64,000 nucleotides of DNA from Piscinibacter sp. (GCA_019635485.1 JAHBZL010000030.1:1-64000), one strand, 5' to 3'; numbered from the stretch's first letter, positions 21,495 to 31,498 are shown. The notes: a model not told the origin generated them from the sequence alone. A program made the numbers and translations.

Positions 21495-22988
21495 TCAGGC
21501 CGACGGAACGTCGTCGGTCTTCTTCGCCCCGAACAGGGCCGCGACCTTGCGCTTGGGCTTGATGTTGGGCGACACGCCGCGCGGTGCCGGCGGCGCCTTC
21601 TGCGCCCAGGCCGGTTCCGGCGCATCGGCGGAGGGTTCGTAGGGCCGGTCGAAGATCGGATCCGCGGGCGCCCGGGGCGCAGCGGCCGGCGGGCGGGACG
21701 CCGGTGCCGAGGACCTCGGCGGCCGATCGTCGTCGTCGCGCCGGGCGCGGTCGCGGTCACGGTAGTGGTCGCGGCGCGGCGGCGCCTCGTCGAGTTCGAG
21801 CGGCTCGATCTCGATCTTCTTCTTGATCAGGCGCTCGATGTCGCCGACCATGCGGTGGTCCTCGCGCGCCACCAGCGTCATCGCGAGCCCGGACGCGCCG
21901 GCGCGCCCGGTGCGGCCGATGCGGTGCACGTAGTCCTCGGCGTTGAACGGCACGTCGAAGTTGAACACTGCCGGCAGGTCGGCGATGTCCAGGCCCCGGG
22001 CCGCGACGTCGGTCGCCACCAGCACGTCGACCTCGCCGCGCTTGAAGGCGTCCAGCGCCTTCAGGCGCTCGTCCTGGCTCTTGTCGCCATGCAACGCGTT
22101 GGTGCGCAGGCCGTCGCGCTCGAACGAGCGCGCCAGGCGCGCGCAGCCGAGCTTGGAGTTGACGAACACGATCGCCTGCGTGATCGAGCGCTCCTTGAGC
22201 AGTTTCAGCACGGCACGGCGCTTGTCGTCGCTCGCCACGCTGTAGAAGCGCTGTTCGACGGTCGAGGCCGTCGCGTTCGGCCGCGCCACCTCGACGAGCA
22301 CCGGCTCCTGCAGGTAGCTCTCGGCCAGGCGCTTGATTTCCGGCGAGAAGGTGGCCGAGAACAGCAGCGTCTGGCGCTGCTTCGGCAGGTAGCTCAGGAT
22401 GCGCTGGAGGTCCGGCAGGAAGCCGATGTCCAGCATGCGGTCGGCCTCGTCGAGCACCACGTACTCGACCTGGTTCAACACCGCGTTCTTGGCCTCGATG
22501 TGGTCGAGCAGCCGACCCGGCGTCGCGATCAGCACCTCGACGCCGCGCCGCAGTTCCTCGGTCTGCGGCTTCATGTCGATGCCGCCGAACACCACCGCGG
22601 CACGCAGCTGGCTGAACTTGGAGTACTGCTTGACGTTGTTGGCGACCTGGTCCGCCAGTTCGCGTGTCGGCGCCAGCACCAGCGCCCGCACCGGGTGGCG
22701 CGCCGGCGACATGCTGGCGTTCTCGTGCTTGAGCATGCGCTGCAGCAGCGGCAGCGAGAACGCGGCGGTCTTGCCGGTGCCGGTCTGCGCCGCGCCCATC
22801 ACGTCGCGCCCATCCAGCACGATCGGGATCGCCTTGGCCTGGATCGGCGTCATCGTCAGGTAGCCGGCATCGGCCACGGCACGCAGCAACTTGGGGTCGA
22901 GCGCGAGCGAGTCGAAGCGCGCCGGGGGTGGAGAGGCGGCTTCGGGGCTGGCCGCGCTGGTGGCGCCGGCCGGGTTGGGGTCACTCAT
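21495..22988 (-). CDS. rhlE: DEAD-box RNA helicase, RhlE type
   Basis: ATP-dependent RNA helicase likely active in ribosome assembly and RNA decay. The protein is 497 aa. Q motif MTPIQ near residue 46-50, Walker A AQTGTGKT at 67-74, PTRELADQV, TPGRLLD, DEAD at about 178, SAT, and the C-terminal HRIGRTGRAG motif VI are all intact. The tail after about residue 385 is low complexity, with an Arg/Asp-rich RDHYRDRDRARRDDDD run and Pro/Ala-rich stretches, as in RhlE proteins. It is convergent with the methyltransferase gene (4 bp between stops) and divergent from the polysaccharide locus. Confidence 0.92.
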   Translation of the reverse strand: MSDPNPAGATSAASPEAASPPPARFDSLALDPKLLRAVADAGYLTMTPIQAKAIPIVLDGRDVMGAAQTGTGKTAAFSLPLLQRMLKHENASMSPARHPVRALVLAPTRELADQVANNVKQYSKFSQLRAAVVFGGIDMKPQTEELRRGVEVLIATPGRLLDHIEAKNAVLNQVEYVVLDEADRMLDIGFLPDLQRILSYLPKQRQTLLFSATFSPEIKRLAESYLQEPVLVEVARPNATASTVEQRFYSVASDDKRRAVLKLLKERSITQAIVFVNSKLGCARLARSFERDGLRTNALHGDKSQDERLKALDAFKRGEVDVLVATDVAARGLDIADLPAVFNFDVPFNAEDYVHRIGRTGRAGASGLAMTLVAREDHRMVGDIERLIKKKIEIEPLELDEAPPRRDHYRDRDRARRDDDDRPPRSSAPASRPPAAAPRAPADPIFDRPYEPSADAPEPAWAQKAPPAPRGVSPNIKPKRKVAALFGAKKTDDVPSA

Positions 22989-23045
22989 AACTGCGCATTA
23001 TCGCCGCAGTGCAGCATGGGGGCCCGGACCGCTCTCGGCGGCGTC

Positions 23046-23051
23046 TAGAAT
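23046..23051 (+). promoter_or_regulatory. Candidate -10 element before the polysaccharide locus
   Basis: TAGAAT lies 52 bp before the wecB-like ATG in the 115-bp gap divergent from rhlE. No convincing -35 element is seen at the expected spacing, so this is weak. Confidence 0.25.
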
Positions 23052-23103
23052 TCCCGGCTGAAATGAGCAGCTGCGCGACGATGCAACCTGGAGAAGACCC
23101 GCG

Positions 23104-24231
23104 ATGAGTGCCGGACGGCCCGAACCTCTGGTGGACATCATCGCCGGTGCCCGGCCCAACTTCATGAAGATCGCGCCGATCATCCGCGCGATCGAAGCCC
23201 GGCGCGGTGCCGGTTCGCGGCTGCGCTACCGCCTCGTGCACACCGGCCAGCACTACGACCAGCGCATGTCGGGCGACTTCTTCGAGCAGCTGGGCATTCC
23301 CGCACCGGACGTGAACCTCGAGGTGGGGTCGGGCACGCAGGCGGAGCAGACCGCCGGCATCATGGTGAGCTACGAGCGGCTGCTGCTGCGCGAGCGCAGC
23401 GCGCTGTGCCTGGTGGTGGGTGATGTCACCTCGACCATGGCCTGTGCCATCGCCGCGCAGAAGCTGCGCGTGCCGGTGGCGCATGTGGAGGCCGGCATCC
23501 GCTCGGGCGACTGGACGATGCCCGAGGAGATCAACCGCCTGGTCACCGACTCGATCAGCAACTGGTTCTTCACGACCAGCGAAGTGGCCAACGCGAACCT
23601 GCGCCGCGCCGGCGCGGCGCCGGAGTCGATCTTCTTCGTCGGCAACACGATGATCGACACGCTGCTGGCGAACCTGGCGAAGCTGCGCGAGCCGGCGTTC
23701 TGGCACGAGCTCGGGCTGCGCCCGCAGGGATACTTCGTGATGACGCTGCACCGGCCGGCGAACGTCGACGAGCCCGCCGCGTTCGCACGTCTGCTCGCCG
23801 AGGTGGGCGAGGCGGTGCGAGGCATGCCGGTCGTGTTCCCGGTCCATCCGCGCACGGCCAAGACCCTGGCGGGCCTGCCGGTGCCCGGGTCGATCAAGCC
23901 CGTCGAACCGCAGCCCTACCTGGAGTTCAACCACCTGGTGCGACATGCGCGCGGCGTGATCACCGATTCCGGTGGCATCACCGAGGAGACGACGGTGATG
24001 GGAGTACCGTGCCTGACGCTGCGCGACACGACGGAGCGGCCCGAGACAGTGAGCGTCGGCACCAACGAGTTGGTGGGCACCGACCCTTCGCGGATCAAGC
24101 CGCACCTGGACCGGCTGTTCGCCGGCCAGTGGAAGCGTGGCGCGATCCCCGAGAAGTGGGACGGGCATACCGGAGAGCGCATCGCGCTGGAACTCGAGCG
24201 GCTGCTCGACGCCGGCGCCGACCCTCGATGA
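23104..24231 (+). CDS. wecB: UDP-N-acetylglucosamine 2-epimerase (non-hydrolysing)
   Basis: Interconverts UDP-GlcNAc and UDP-ManNAc in the cytoplasm as a precursor step of surface polysaccharide. The protein is 375 aa. The N-terminal [12 protein letters not shown] (residues 15-26), TGQHYD, the [18 protein letters not shown] segment and TDSGGITEE near 283 are conserved family motifs. WbpI, which 2-epimerises UDP-GlcNAc(3NAc)A, is a paralogue; because wbpB, wbpD and wbpE occur at the other end of this locus, that substrate is an open alternative. It heads the plus-strand half of the locus, followed 40 bp later by rfbB. Confidence 0.85.
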   Translation: MSAGRPEPLVDIIAGARPNFMKIAPIIRAIEARRGAGSRLRYRLVHTGQHYDQRMSGDFFEQLGIPAPDVNLEVGSGTQAEQTAGIMVSYERLLLRERSALCLVVGDVTSTMACAIAAQKLRVPVAHVEAGIRSGDWTMPEEINRLVTDSISNWFFTTSEVANANLRRAGAAPESIFFVGNTMIDTLLANLAKLREPAFWHELGLRPQGYFVMTLHRPANVDEPAAFARLLAEVGEAVRGMPVVFPVHPRTAKTLAGLPVPGSIKPVEPQPYLEFNHLVRHARGVITDSGGITEETTVMGVPCLTLRDTTERPETVSVGTNELVGTDPSRIKPHLDRLFAGQWKRGAIPEKWDGHTGERIALELERLLDAGADPR

Positions 24232-24271
24232 CCGGGCCGGGATCGTCCGGCCGCCCCTAAAGGACCAGACC

Positions 24272-25339
24272 ATGATCCTCGTCACCGGCGGCGCCGGTTT
24301 CATCGGCGCCAACTTCGTGCTCGACTGGGTCGAGGCCACAGGCGAACCGGTGCTCAACCTCGACGCGCTGACCTACGCCGGCAACCTCGAGAACCTCGCC
24401 TCGCTGAAGGACGACCCGCGGCATGTCTTCGTGCATGGCGACATCGCCGACCGCGCGCTGCTCGACCGGCTGCTTGCCGATCACCGGCCGCGCGCGGTGG
24501 TGAACTTCGCTGCGGAGAGCCATGTCGACCGCAGCATCCACGGCCCCGGTGCGTTCATCAAGACCAACGTGGAAGGCACGTTCACGCTGCTGGAGGCGGT
24601 GCGTGCGCATTGGCTGGCGCTCGACGCCGCGGCCCGGGCGTCGTTCCGGTTCCTGCACGTGTCCACCGACGAGGTGTACGGTTCGCTCGGGCCGGGCGAC
24701 CCGCCATTCCGCGAGACCCATCCCTACGAGCCGAACAGTCCCTACTCCGCCAGCAAGGCGGCCAGCGACCACCTCGTGCGCGCCTGGCACCACACCTACG
24801 GCCTGCCCGTCCTGACCACCAACTGCTCGAACAACTACGGCCCCTACCACTTCCCCGAGAAGCTGATCCCGTTGATGATCGTCAACGCGCTGGCCGGCAA
24901 GCCGCTGCCGGTCTACGGCGACGGCATGCAGGTGCGTGACTGGCTCTACGTCAAGGACCACTGCAGCGCGATCCGCACCGTGCTCGAGCGCGGGCAGCCG
25001 GGGCAGACGTACAACGTCGGCGGCTGGAACGAGAAGCCCAACATCGAGATCGTGCGCAGCATCTGCGCGCTGCTGGACGAGATGCGTCCCGACCCGGCCG
25101 GCCCGTACGCCAGGCTCGTCAAGCACGTCACCGACCGTCCCGGCCACGACCGCCGCTACGCGATCGACGCGAGCAGGATCGAACGCGAGCTCGGCTGGCG
25201 CCCGGCCGAGACTTTCGAAACCGGTATCCGCAAGACGGTGCGCTGGTACCTCGACCACCCGGACTGGGTCGCCCGCGTGCAGAGCGGCGCGTACCGCGAC
25301 TGGGTCGACACGAACTACGCGGGGCGCAGCACTGCATGA
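24272..25339 (+). CDS. rfbB: dTDP-glucose 4,6-dehydratase
   Basis: Second step of dTDP-L-rhamnose synthesis, making the 4-keto-6-deoxy sugar with bound NAD. The protein is 355 aa. The Rossmann motif GGAGFIG is at residues 6-12, the STDEVYGS substrate motif near 132, the catalytic Tyr/Lys in YSASK near 158-162, and [14 protein letters not shown] follows. The start is the ATG at 24272 that begins [12 protein letters not shown]. It overlaps rfbD by ATGA. Confidence 0.95.
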   Translation: MILVTGGAGFIGANFVLDWVEATGEPVLNLDALTYAGNLENLASLKDDPRHVFVHGDIADRALLDRLLADHRPRAVVNFAAESHVDRSIHGPGAFIKTNVEGTFTLLEAVRAHWLALDAAARASFRFLHVSTDEVYGSLGPGDPPFRETHPYEPNSPYSASKAASDHLVRAWHHTYGLPVLTTNCSNNYGPYHFPEKLIPLMIVNALAGKPLPVYGDGMQVRDWLYVKDHCSAIRTVLERGQPGQTYNVGGWNEKPNIEIVRSICALLDEMRPDPAGPYARLVKHVTDRPGHDRRYAIDASRIERELGWRPAETFETGIRKTVRWYLDHPDWVARVQSGAYRDWVDTNYAGRSTA

Positions 25340-26220
25340 AGGTCCTTCTGCTCGGCAGGAACGGCCAGGTGGGCTGGGAACTGCAGCGCTCGCTGGCGGT
25401 GCTGGGCGACGTGGTGGCCTGGGGCCGGGACCAGGCCGACCTCGCGTCGCCGGCTGCCCTGGCCGAGGCGGTGCGGAAGGCGGCACCGGACGTGATCGTC
25501 AACGCCGCGGCCTACACGGCCGTGGATCGCGCCGAGAGCGAGCCCGAGCTGGCGCGCACCATCAACGCCGAAGCGCCGGCCGCGCTCGCGCGCGAGGCGG
25601 CGCGCCGCGGCGCCTGGCTGCTCCACTACAGCACCGACTACGTGTTCGACGGCAGCGGGCATCTCCCTTGGACCGAGGAGGCGCCGACGGGTCCGCTGGG
25701 CGTCTACGGCCGCACCAAGCTCGAAGGCGAGGCGGCGATCCGGGCGAGCGGCTGTCAGCTCCTGATCCTGCGCACCAGCTGGGTCTATGGCACTCGAGGC
25801 GGCAACTTTGCCCGGACGATGCTGAGGCTCGCCCAGGAGCGCGACCGCCTGAAGGTGGTGAACGACCAGTTCGGCGTTCCGACTGGCGCGGACCTGCTGG
25901 CCGACCTGAGCGCGCACCTGCTGCGCAGCGTCCAGTCCCGCCCCGAGCTCGGCGGCACTTACCACGCCGCCCCGGCGGGTGAGACGAACTGGCATGCCTA
26001 TGCCCGGCACGTGATCGGTTTCGCGCGCTCGGCGGGCGTGCCGATCAAGGTGGCGGACGACGCGATCGAGGCGGTGCCGACCGAGGGCTTCCCGACCGCC
26101 GCCACCCGACCGCGCAACTCCCGGCTGGACACGCGCAAGTTGCGCGACACCTTCGGCCTGGCGCTGCCCGGCTGGCAAGCAGGCGTGGACCGCATGCTGG
26201 CCGAGGTGCTGGGCCGCTGA
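25336..26220 (+). CDS. rfbD: dTDP-4-dehydrorhamnose reductase
   Basis: Final NAD(P)H-dependent reduction to dTDP-L-rhamnose. The protein is 294 aa. [10 protein letters not shown] at residues 7-16 is the cofactor loop, STDYVFDG near 98-105, and YGRTKLEGE near 124 supplies the Tyr/Lys pair; RTSWVYG follows. The unusual rfbB-rfbD-rfbA-rfbC order is one of the common arrangements. It overlaps rfbB by four bases; rfbA follows after 17 bp. Confidence 0.95.
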   Translation: MKVLLLGRNGQVGWELQRSLAVLGDVVAWGRDQADLASPAALAEAVRKAAPDVIVNAAAYTAVDRAESEPELARTINAEAPAALAREAARRGAWLLHYSTDYVFDGSGHLPWTEEAPTGPLGVYGRTKLEGEAAIRASGCQLLILRTSWVYGTRGGNFARTMLRLAQERDRLKVVNDQFGVPTGADLLADLSAHLLRSVQSRPELGGTYHAAPAGETNWHAYARHVIGFARSAGVPIKVADDAIEAVPTEGFPTAATRPRNSRLDTRKLRDTFGLALPGWQAGVDRMLAEVLGR

Positions 26221-26237
26221 ACGGACACGGAGAACAT

Positions 26238-27119
26238 ATGCAACGCAAGGGCATCATCCTGGCAGGCGGCTCCGGCACCCGCCTCCACCCGGCCACGCTG
26301 GCGGTCAGCAAGCAGCTGCTGCCGGTGTACGACAAGCCGATGGTGTATTACCCGCTGTCGACGCTGATGCTGGCGGGCATCCGCGAGATCCTCGTCATCA
26401 GCACGCCGCAGGACACGCCGCGGTTCGAGGCGCTGCTCGGCGACGGGTCGCAGTGGGGCATCCGTCTGCAGTACTGCGTGCAACCCAGCCCCGACGGGCT
26501 GGCGCAGGCCTTCATCCTCGGGCGCCGCTTCGTCGACGGTCGGCCCAGCGCACTGGTGCTCGGCGACAACATCTTCTATGGCCACGACTTCCAGACGCTG
26601 TTGCGCAATGCCGCGACGCGGCCGGCCGGCGCCACCGTGTTCGCCTACCACGTGCAGGACCCGGAGCGCTACGGCGTGGTCGAGTTCGATACCGACCAGC
26701 GCGCGCTGAGCATCGAGGAAAAGCCCAAGTCGCCGAAGAGCAACTACGCTGTCACCGGGCTGTACTTCTACGACGAGCAGGTGTGCGACATCGCCGCCGG
26801 CATCAAGCCCTCGGCACGCGGCGAACTCGAGATCACCGACATCAATGCGTTCTACCTGAGCCAGGGCCAGCTCGATGTCGAGATCATGGGGCGCGGCTAT
26901 GCGTGGCTCGACACCGGTACCCACGAGAGCCTGCTCGAGGCCGGACAGTTCATCGCGACGATCGAGAAGCGCCAGGGGCTGAAGGTAGCCTGCCCGGAGG
27001 AGATCGCGTGGCGGGCGGGCTGGATCTCAACCGATCAACTCACCGAGCTGGCGCGGCCAATGCTGAAGAACGGCTACGGACAGTATCTCGATCGGCTGCT
27101 GAAGACGCAGGTGTACTGA
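26238..27119 (+). CDS. rfbA: Glucose-1-phosphate thymidylyltransferase
   Basis: First step of dTDP-rhamnose synthesis: glucose-1-phosphate plus dTTP gives dTDP-glucose. The protein is 293 aa. The nucleotide-binding GGSGTRLHP is at residues 10-18, the substrate loop [20 protein letters not shown] near 155-174, and [17 protein letters not shown] near 217-233. rfbC begins 2 bp after the stop. The enzyme family is normally feedback-inhibited by dTDP-rhamnose. Confidence 0.96.
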   Translation: MQRKGIILAGGSGTRLHPATLAVSKQLLPVYDKPMVYYPLSTLMLAGIREILVISTPQDTPRFEALLGDGSQWGIRLQYCVQPSPDGLAQAFILGRRFVDGRPSALVLGDNIFYGHDFQTLLRNAATRPAGATVFAYHVQDPERYGVVEFDTDQRALSIEEKPKSPKSNYAVTGLYFYDEQVCDIAAGIKPSARGELEITDINAFYLSQGQLDVEIMGRGYAWLDTGTHESLLEAGQFIATIEKRQGLKVACPEEIAWRAGWISTDQLTELARPMLKNGYGQYLDRLLKTQVY

Positions 27120-27121
27120 CC

Positions 27122-27676
27122 ATGCGAGTCACGCCAACTGCCATTCCCGACGTACTGGTCCTGGAACCCAAGGTGTATGGCGACGAACGCGGGTTCTTCA
27201 TGGAGAGCTTCAATCAACGCGCCTTTGACGAAGCCATCGGCCGGCACGTCAATTTTGTGCAGGACAACCATTCGCATTCGGCGAAGGGGGTCATACGAGG
27301 CCTTCACTACCAGTTGCCGCCGCATGCGCAGGGCAAGCTGGTGCGGGTGTCACGAGGCATTGTGTTCGACGTCGCGGTCGACTTGCGCCGCAGCAGTACC
27401 AGCTTCGGCCACTGGGTCGGTGTCGAACTGAGCGGCGAGAACCACCGGCAATTATGGATCCCCCCCGGCTTCGCACATGGGTTTCTCACTCTCAGCGACG
27501 ACGCTGACTTCCTCTACAAGACAACGAACTACTACACCCCATCATCAGAAGTCACGGTTTGCTGGGATGATTCCGACCTTGCGATCACATGGCCCTGCTG
27601 CGATGTGCCGCTGAAAATCTCGGCCAAGGATCGCGCGGCGATTCTGCTCAAGGATGCGCGAGCCTTCGACTTATGA
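27122..27676 (+). CDS. rfbC: dTDP-4-dehydrorhamnose 3,5-epimerase
   Basis: Cupin-fold epimerase acting between RfbB and RfbD. The protein is 184 aa. It shows ERGFFMESFNQ near residues 22-32, the catalytic His in RGLHYQLPP near 60-68, and the WIPPGFAHGFLTLS segment near 113-126. From about 27470 onward the codons become visibly more AT-rich, starting a stretch of more mixed composition that continues into the regulator and flippase genes. Confidence 0.95.
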   Translation: MRVTPTAIPDVLVLEPKVYGDERGFFMESFNQRAFDEAIGRHVNFVQDNHSHSAKGVIRGLHYQLPPHAQGKLVRVSRGIVFDVAVDLRRSSTSFGHWVGVELSGENHRQLWIPPGFAHGFLTLSDDADFLYKTTNYYTPSSEVTVCWDDSDLAITWPCCDVPLKISAKDRAAILLKDARAFDL

Positions 27677-27701
27677 GCCGGTCCCGAGGGCGGCGCCTAA
27701 C

Positions 27702-27707
27702 TATAAT
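27702..27707 (+). promoter_or_regulatory. Consensus -10 element just upstream of the MarR-type regulator
   Basis: Perfect TATAAT, ending 9 bp before the ATG at 27717 and 26 bp after the rfbC stop. If used, transcription would start about three bases before the ATG, giving an almost leaderless mRNA. No good -35 hexamer is present. Confidence 0.45.
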
Positions 27708-27716
27708 GCGCGTTCA

Positions 27717-28091
27717 ATGTCTGAACGTATTGTCCGCACTGCATCCTCCTCGATTGCGCACGGCGACACTGACGGCGCGCAGCTGGCGGTCCTGAGGCTG
27801 CTGGAGAAGCGGCCGGACATGTCGCAACGGGAGCTATCGCAGGCCTTGGGCGTGAGCCTCGGGCGCGCGCACTACGTTCTTCGCGCGCTCGTGGACAAGG
27901 GGCTGGTCAAGACGCAAAACTTCCGCCGCAGCAACAACAAGCTCGCCTATGCCTACATCCTGACGCCGCGTGGACTGCGCGAGAAGTTCCGCCTCGCCCG
28001 TCTGTTCCTGGCTCGAAAGGAGTTCGAGTTCGAGGAACTCCGACGCGCCATCGCCGCGCTCAGGGGTGAGATCTCGGCGGCGGAACCATGA
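27717..28091 (+). CDS. MarR-family EPS-associated transcriptional regulator
   Basis: Winged-helix DNA-binding protein of 124 aa. The helix-turn-helix lies at about residues 30-70, with MSQRELSQALGVSLGRAHYVLRALVDKGLVK; the wing follows in the NNKLAYAYILTPRG stretch, and a C-terminal helix rich in Arg/Glu could mediate dimerisation. It resembles the EPS-locus MarR group that is usually encoded within exopolysaccharide gene clusters. I infer control of this locus; targets are not visible. An in-frame extension upstream to 27654 exists, but it overlaps the rfbC end and the -10 element, so I prefer ATG 27717. Confidence 0.8.
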   Translation: MSERIVRTASSSIAHGDTDGAQLAVLRLLEKRPDMSQRELSQALGVSLGRAHYVLRALVDKGLVKTQNFRRSNNKLAYAYILTPRGLREKFRLARLFLARKEFEFEELRRAIAALRGEISAAEP

Positions 28092-28165
28092 GCTGGCACG
28101 AAGGCGGGTTCCTGACGGAGTGCCGCGCCAGCAGTTGCGGGCAACCGGTATCGTCTTCCTCGTGA
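28088..28165 (+). CDS. 25-codon bridging ORF between the regulator and the flippase
   Basis: ATG 28088 overlaps the regulator stop as ATGA, and its TGA (28163-28165) overlaps the likely flippase GTG start as GTGA. The 25-residue product (MSWHEGGFLTECRASS, then a Ser-rich end) has no recognisable feature. It may act only to carry ribosomes to the flippase start, or it may mark a frameshift in the flippase N-terminus. It is annotated because both overlaps are exact. Confidence 0.3.
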   Translation: MSWHEGGFLTECRASSCGQPVSSSS

Positions 28166-29427
28166 GGTTGGGGCAAAGCGCGTATCTCAATGCCGTCCTC
28201 GTGCTGGCCGGAGGCACCGCATTTGCGCAGGCACTGCCAATCATTGTCAGCCCGCTGCTCACGCGCCTGTACACGCCGGCGGACTTCGGCAATCTGTCAC
28301 TCTTCACCGCACTGGTCGCCAGCGTTGGCATGGCCGTCGGCGGGCGCTACGACATGGCCATGCTGACGCCGCGCCGGAGCGCTGCCGCGCGACACCTTTT
28401 TGCCCTCGCGATCTGGGTCAGCGTGTTCTTCTCGGCGACCAGCCTAATCGTCGTCTGGGTGGCACCGGATTCAGTGCGACGCGCCCTCGCGGCCGAGTCG
28501 CTCGGTGGCTGGCTCTACTTGGTTCCGCTTGGCCTGTTGCTGACGGGCGTGCGCACGACGCTGAGCTACTGGGCAAACCGCAGCGGTGACTTCCGTGCGC
28601 TGGTCGGGGCGCAGTGGTCGCAGGCCCTGTTCGTGGCATTCATTGCTCTCGGGCTCGGAGCCCTCGGCGCCGGCTTTCCCGGCCTGTTGACCGGCAACCT
28701 GCTCGGTCTGTTGGCCGCCGGAGCCTTGCTGGGCTACCGATTCCGCCGCGACTTCTCTGTCACGTCGCTCGCCTGGACACGCGCCAAGACGGCCCTCGCT
28801 CGTCGTTACCGTAGCTATCCCCTGTACAGCGCCAGCAGCGCGGTCGTCGATGGTGTGACGATGTCGCTGCCTGTATTCTTCATCGCACACCACTTTCCCG
28901 ACAGCACGCTCGGTCACTACTCTCTGGTGCTGCGAGTTGCTAGCGCGCCGCTGTCGTTCATCTCCTCGGCCGTCGGGCAGGTGCACCTCAAACGGATCGT
29001 GCAAATGCTGCACGACGGGCAGGAAGCCGGAGCCTATCTGAAGCGGCTCGTGATCACGCTGGCAGCGATCGCGGCCGCCCCGACCTTGCTGCTGATGCCC
29101 ATCGCGCCGTGGCTGTTCGCCCACGTATTCGGCCCGCCTTGGCAAGAGGCCGGCTTCTACTTTCAAATCCTGATGCCGTCGCTTGCAGTCCGATTCGTCG
29201 CCACCACGATCAGCGGCACCATGGAGGCGACGAACAACAGCCACCTCGGTGCCGCCTGGAAGGTCACTGCCCTGCTCGTCACGGCGACGGTGTTGTCGCT
29301 TGTCGCACCCGCCGGGGACATCCGCGCCCTCCTGATCGCGATGGCACTGTGCGACATCACCCTCTATCTCCTCTACGGCTTGCTGTGCTTCCGGGCCAGT
29401 CGCAGACCACGACTGGGCAAAATCTGA
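28162..29427 (+). CDS. Wzx-type polysaccharide flippase
   Basis: Polytopic inner-membrane protein of about 421 aa, with roughly twelve hydrophobic segments, of the polysaccharide transporter (PST)/MOP superfamily. It would translocate undecaprenyl-linked repeat units to the periplasm. The opening LAGGTAFAQALPIIVSPLLTRLY and PADFG segments are typical of oligosaccharide flippases. The start is uncertain: GTG 28162 gives the expected short N-terminus; GTG 28120 is an in-frame alternative preceded by AAGG. The stop abuts asnB-1 directly (TGA then ATG). Confidence 0.8.
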   Translation: MRLGQSAYLNAVLVLAGGTAFAQALPIIVSPLLTRLYTPADFGNLSLFTALVASVGMAVGGRYDMAMLTPRRSAAARHLFALAIWVSVFFSATSLIVVWVAPDSVRRALAAESLGGWLYLVPLGLLLTGVRTTLSYWANRSGDFRALVGAQWSQALFVAFIALGLGALGAGFPGLLTGNLLGLLAAGALLGYRFRRDFSVTSLAWTRAKTALARRYRSYPLYSASSAVVDGVTMSLPVFFIAHHFPDSTLGHYSLVLRVASAPLSFISSAVGQVHLKRIVQMLHDGQEAGAYLKRLVITLAAIAAAPTLLLMPIAPWLFAHVFGPPWQEAGFYFQILMPSLAVRFVATTISGTMEATNNSHLGAAWKVTALLVTATVLSLVAPAGDIRALLIAMALCDITLYLLYGLLCFRASRRPRLGKI

Positions 29428-31437
29428 ATGTGCGGCATTGCTGGCATCCTCAACCCGTCCGCGGCCGACCCGCGGGCGATCCAGCGCATGACGGACATCA
29501 TCCGGCACCGTGGTCCGGATGACGAGGGTCACGTGCTGTTCGGCCCGCAGGGGGCCCTGATTCTCGGCGGTGACAGCACGCCGCAGGAGACCTGGACCAC
29601 GGCCACGCCCTTCCGCCCCACGGCACGGATCGATGGCTTGGAGCTCCCGCATTCCGCGCTGTCGCTCGGCCACCGGCGCCTGGCCATCCAGGACCTGTCT
29701 CCGCTTGGGCACCAGCCGATGAGCTATCGGGGCCGGCACTGGATCGTCCACAACGGCGAGGTCTACAACCACGTCGAGCTTCGCGCCGAGCTTCGGCAGG
29801 CCGGCTACGAATTCATCTCCCAGAGCGACACCGAGGTCATCCTCGCTGCCTACGACCATTGGGGCGTGGATTGCCTCGAGCGCTTCAACGGCATGTGGGC
29901 GTTCGCGCTGTACGACGCCGAGGCGGGTGAACTCCTCCTGGCGCGTGACCGCTTCGGCGTCAAGCCGCTGTACTACTGGGCCGCCCCGGACGGATCGATC
30001 GCCTTCGGTTCGGAGATCAAGCAGTTCACCGTCCTGCCGGGCTGGAACGCCCAGGTCAATGGCCAGCGCGCCTACGACTTTCTCGTCTTCGGGCTGGGCG
30101 ACCATACCGACGAGACGATGTTCCAGGGCGTCTACCAGCTTCGTCCCGGGCACAGGGCGCGGCTACGGCTCGGCGAGTCATCGAATGGTGCGCCCGGGCA
30201 ACGGATCCACAGCGAGCCTTGGTACCGCCTGCGTCCGCGCCCGTTCGTGGGCTCGTTCGACGACGCGACCAGCGAATTTCGCGCCCTCTTCGTGGACGCA
30301 GTCCGCCTGAGGCTGCGCGCCGATGTGGCCATCGGATCTTGTCTGTCCGGCGGCCTCGATTCGTCATCCATCGTCGGGGTGATCAGTCGTCTGCTGGCCG
30401 ACGACCACGGCTCGAAGGGGCGCCAGAACACATTCTCCGCCTGTTCAACGATCGCCGCCTTCGACGAGCGAAAGTGGATCGACGAAGTCGTCCGGTCCAC
30501 GGGCGTCGACGCACACTACGTCTACCCATCGCTCGAGGACCTGCTCCGCGATGCGCCGCAGATCACATGGCACCAGGACGAGCCCTTCGGATCCTCCAGT
30601 ATCTACGCGCAATGGCATGTGTTCAGGCTGGCCTCGCAGCACGGCATCAAGGTGATGCTCGACGGACAAGGCGCTGATGAGCAGTTGGCTGGCTACCACA
30701 TGTTTTTCGGTGCGCGGCTGGCACGGCTATTCCGCGGGCTGCGCTGGCTCGAGCTCGTGCGCGAAGGCGCCGCCATCCGGCGCCGCCACGGTTATGGCGC
30801 CGTCGCGCTCGCACGGTACGCCGCTCCGCACGTGCTGCCGGAGGCGCTGATCGATCAGGGCAAGCGGATGCTGGGCCTCGTCCACCGGTCACCCGCCTGG
30901 CTGCATCTCGAGGGCCTGGCAGCGCGTGCCGAGGATCCGTTCCGGGCAATGGGTGCGTTTGCCGCGTCGGTCCCCGGCATGTCGATCGCGCAGCTGTCGG
31001 GATCGAACCTGCAGATGCTCCTGCACTGGGAGGACCGCAATTCGATGGCACACGGCATCGAATCTCGAGTGCCCTTCCTGGACTACCGCTTGGTCGAGTT
31101 CGTGCTTGGCCTGCCGGACGAATACAAGCTGTTTCGCGGCGTCACCAAGCGCGTGCTTCGCGATGCCATGCGATCGGCGATCCCCGCGTCGATCGCCGGG
31201 CGGATGGACAAGCTCGGATTCGTGACTCCGGAGGAGGTCTGGGTCCGAGAACTCGCCCCCGATTCGTTTCGCGGGAATATCGAGGACACGCTCGACGTCG
31301 GCGCGAGGATCTTCCGGGCCGACGCACTGCGGGCGGAAATGGAGGCGATCATGGGTGGTCGAAAGAAGTTTTCGTTTCTGCCCTGGCGAATCGCCAACTT
31401 CGGCCACTGGTGCCGGACGTACTCGGTGACCCCATGA
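29428..31437 (+). CDS. AsnB-type glutamine amidotransferase, copy 1
   Basis: Class II glutamine amidotransferase of 669 aa, asparagine synthetase B family. The nucleophile Cys2 is exposed in MCGIAGIL after Met removal; the glutaminase domain covers about residues 2-215, with HNGEVYNH and SQSDTEVILAAY. The synthetase domain has the ATP-binding SGGLDSSS loop near 308-315 and DGQGADEQLAGY near 411. A 25-30 residue insertion follows RGPDDEGH near residue 35, absent from copy 2. In polysaccharide loci such enzymes (WbpS-like) are thought to amidate sugar acids rather than make asparagine; that substrate is inference here. Confidence 0.85.
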   Translation: MCGIAGILNPSAADPRAIQRMTDIIRHRGPDDEGHVLFGPQGALILGGDSTPQETWTTATPFRPTARIDGLELPHSALSLGHRRLAIQDLSPLGHQPMSYRGRHWIVHNGEVYNHVELRAELRQAGYEFISQSDTEVILAAYDHWGVDCLERFNGMWAFALYDAEAGELLLARDRFGVKPLYYWAAPDGSIAFGSEIKQFTVLPGWNAQVNGQRAYDFLVFGLGDHTDETMFQGVYQLRPGHRARLRLGESSNGAPGQRIHSEPWYRLRPRPFVGSFDDATSEFRALFVDAVRLRLRADVAIGSCLSGGLDSSSIVGVISRLLADDHGSKGRQNTFSACSTIAAFDERKWIDEVVRSTGVDAHYVYPSLEDLLRDAPQITWHQDEPFGSSSIYAQWHVFRLASQHGIKVMLDGQGADEQLAGYHMFFGARLARLFRGLRWLELVREGAAIRRRHGYGAVALARYAAPHVLPEALIDQGKRMLGLVHRSPAWLHLEGLAARAEDPFRAMGAFAASVPGMSIAQLSGSNLQMLLHWEDRNSMAHGIESRVPFLDYRLVEFVLGLPDEYKLFRGVTKRVLRDAMRSAIPASIAGRMDKLGFVTPEEVWVRELAPDSFRGNIEDTLDVGARIFRADALRAEMEAIMGGRKKFSFLPWRIANFGHWCRTYSVTP

Positions 31438-31498
31438 GACCATCCGCCGTCGACATCGCCCCCTCCTTCCTGGCTGCACGCCCGTCGAGAACATCAAC

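Noticed and set aside
28120..28122. GTG as flippase start
   Set aside because: Kept only as an alternative; the extra residues (PRQQLRATGIVFL) are not typical of flippase N-termini, and GTG 28162 has the exact GTGA overlap.
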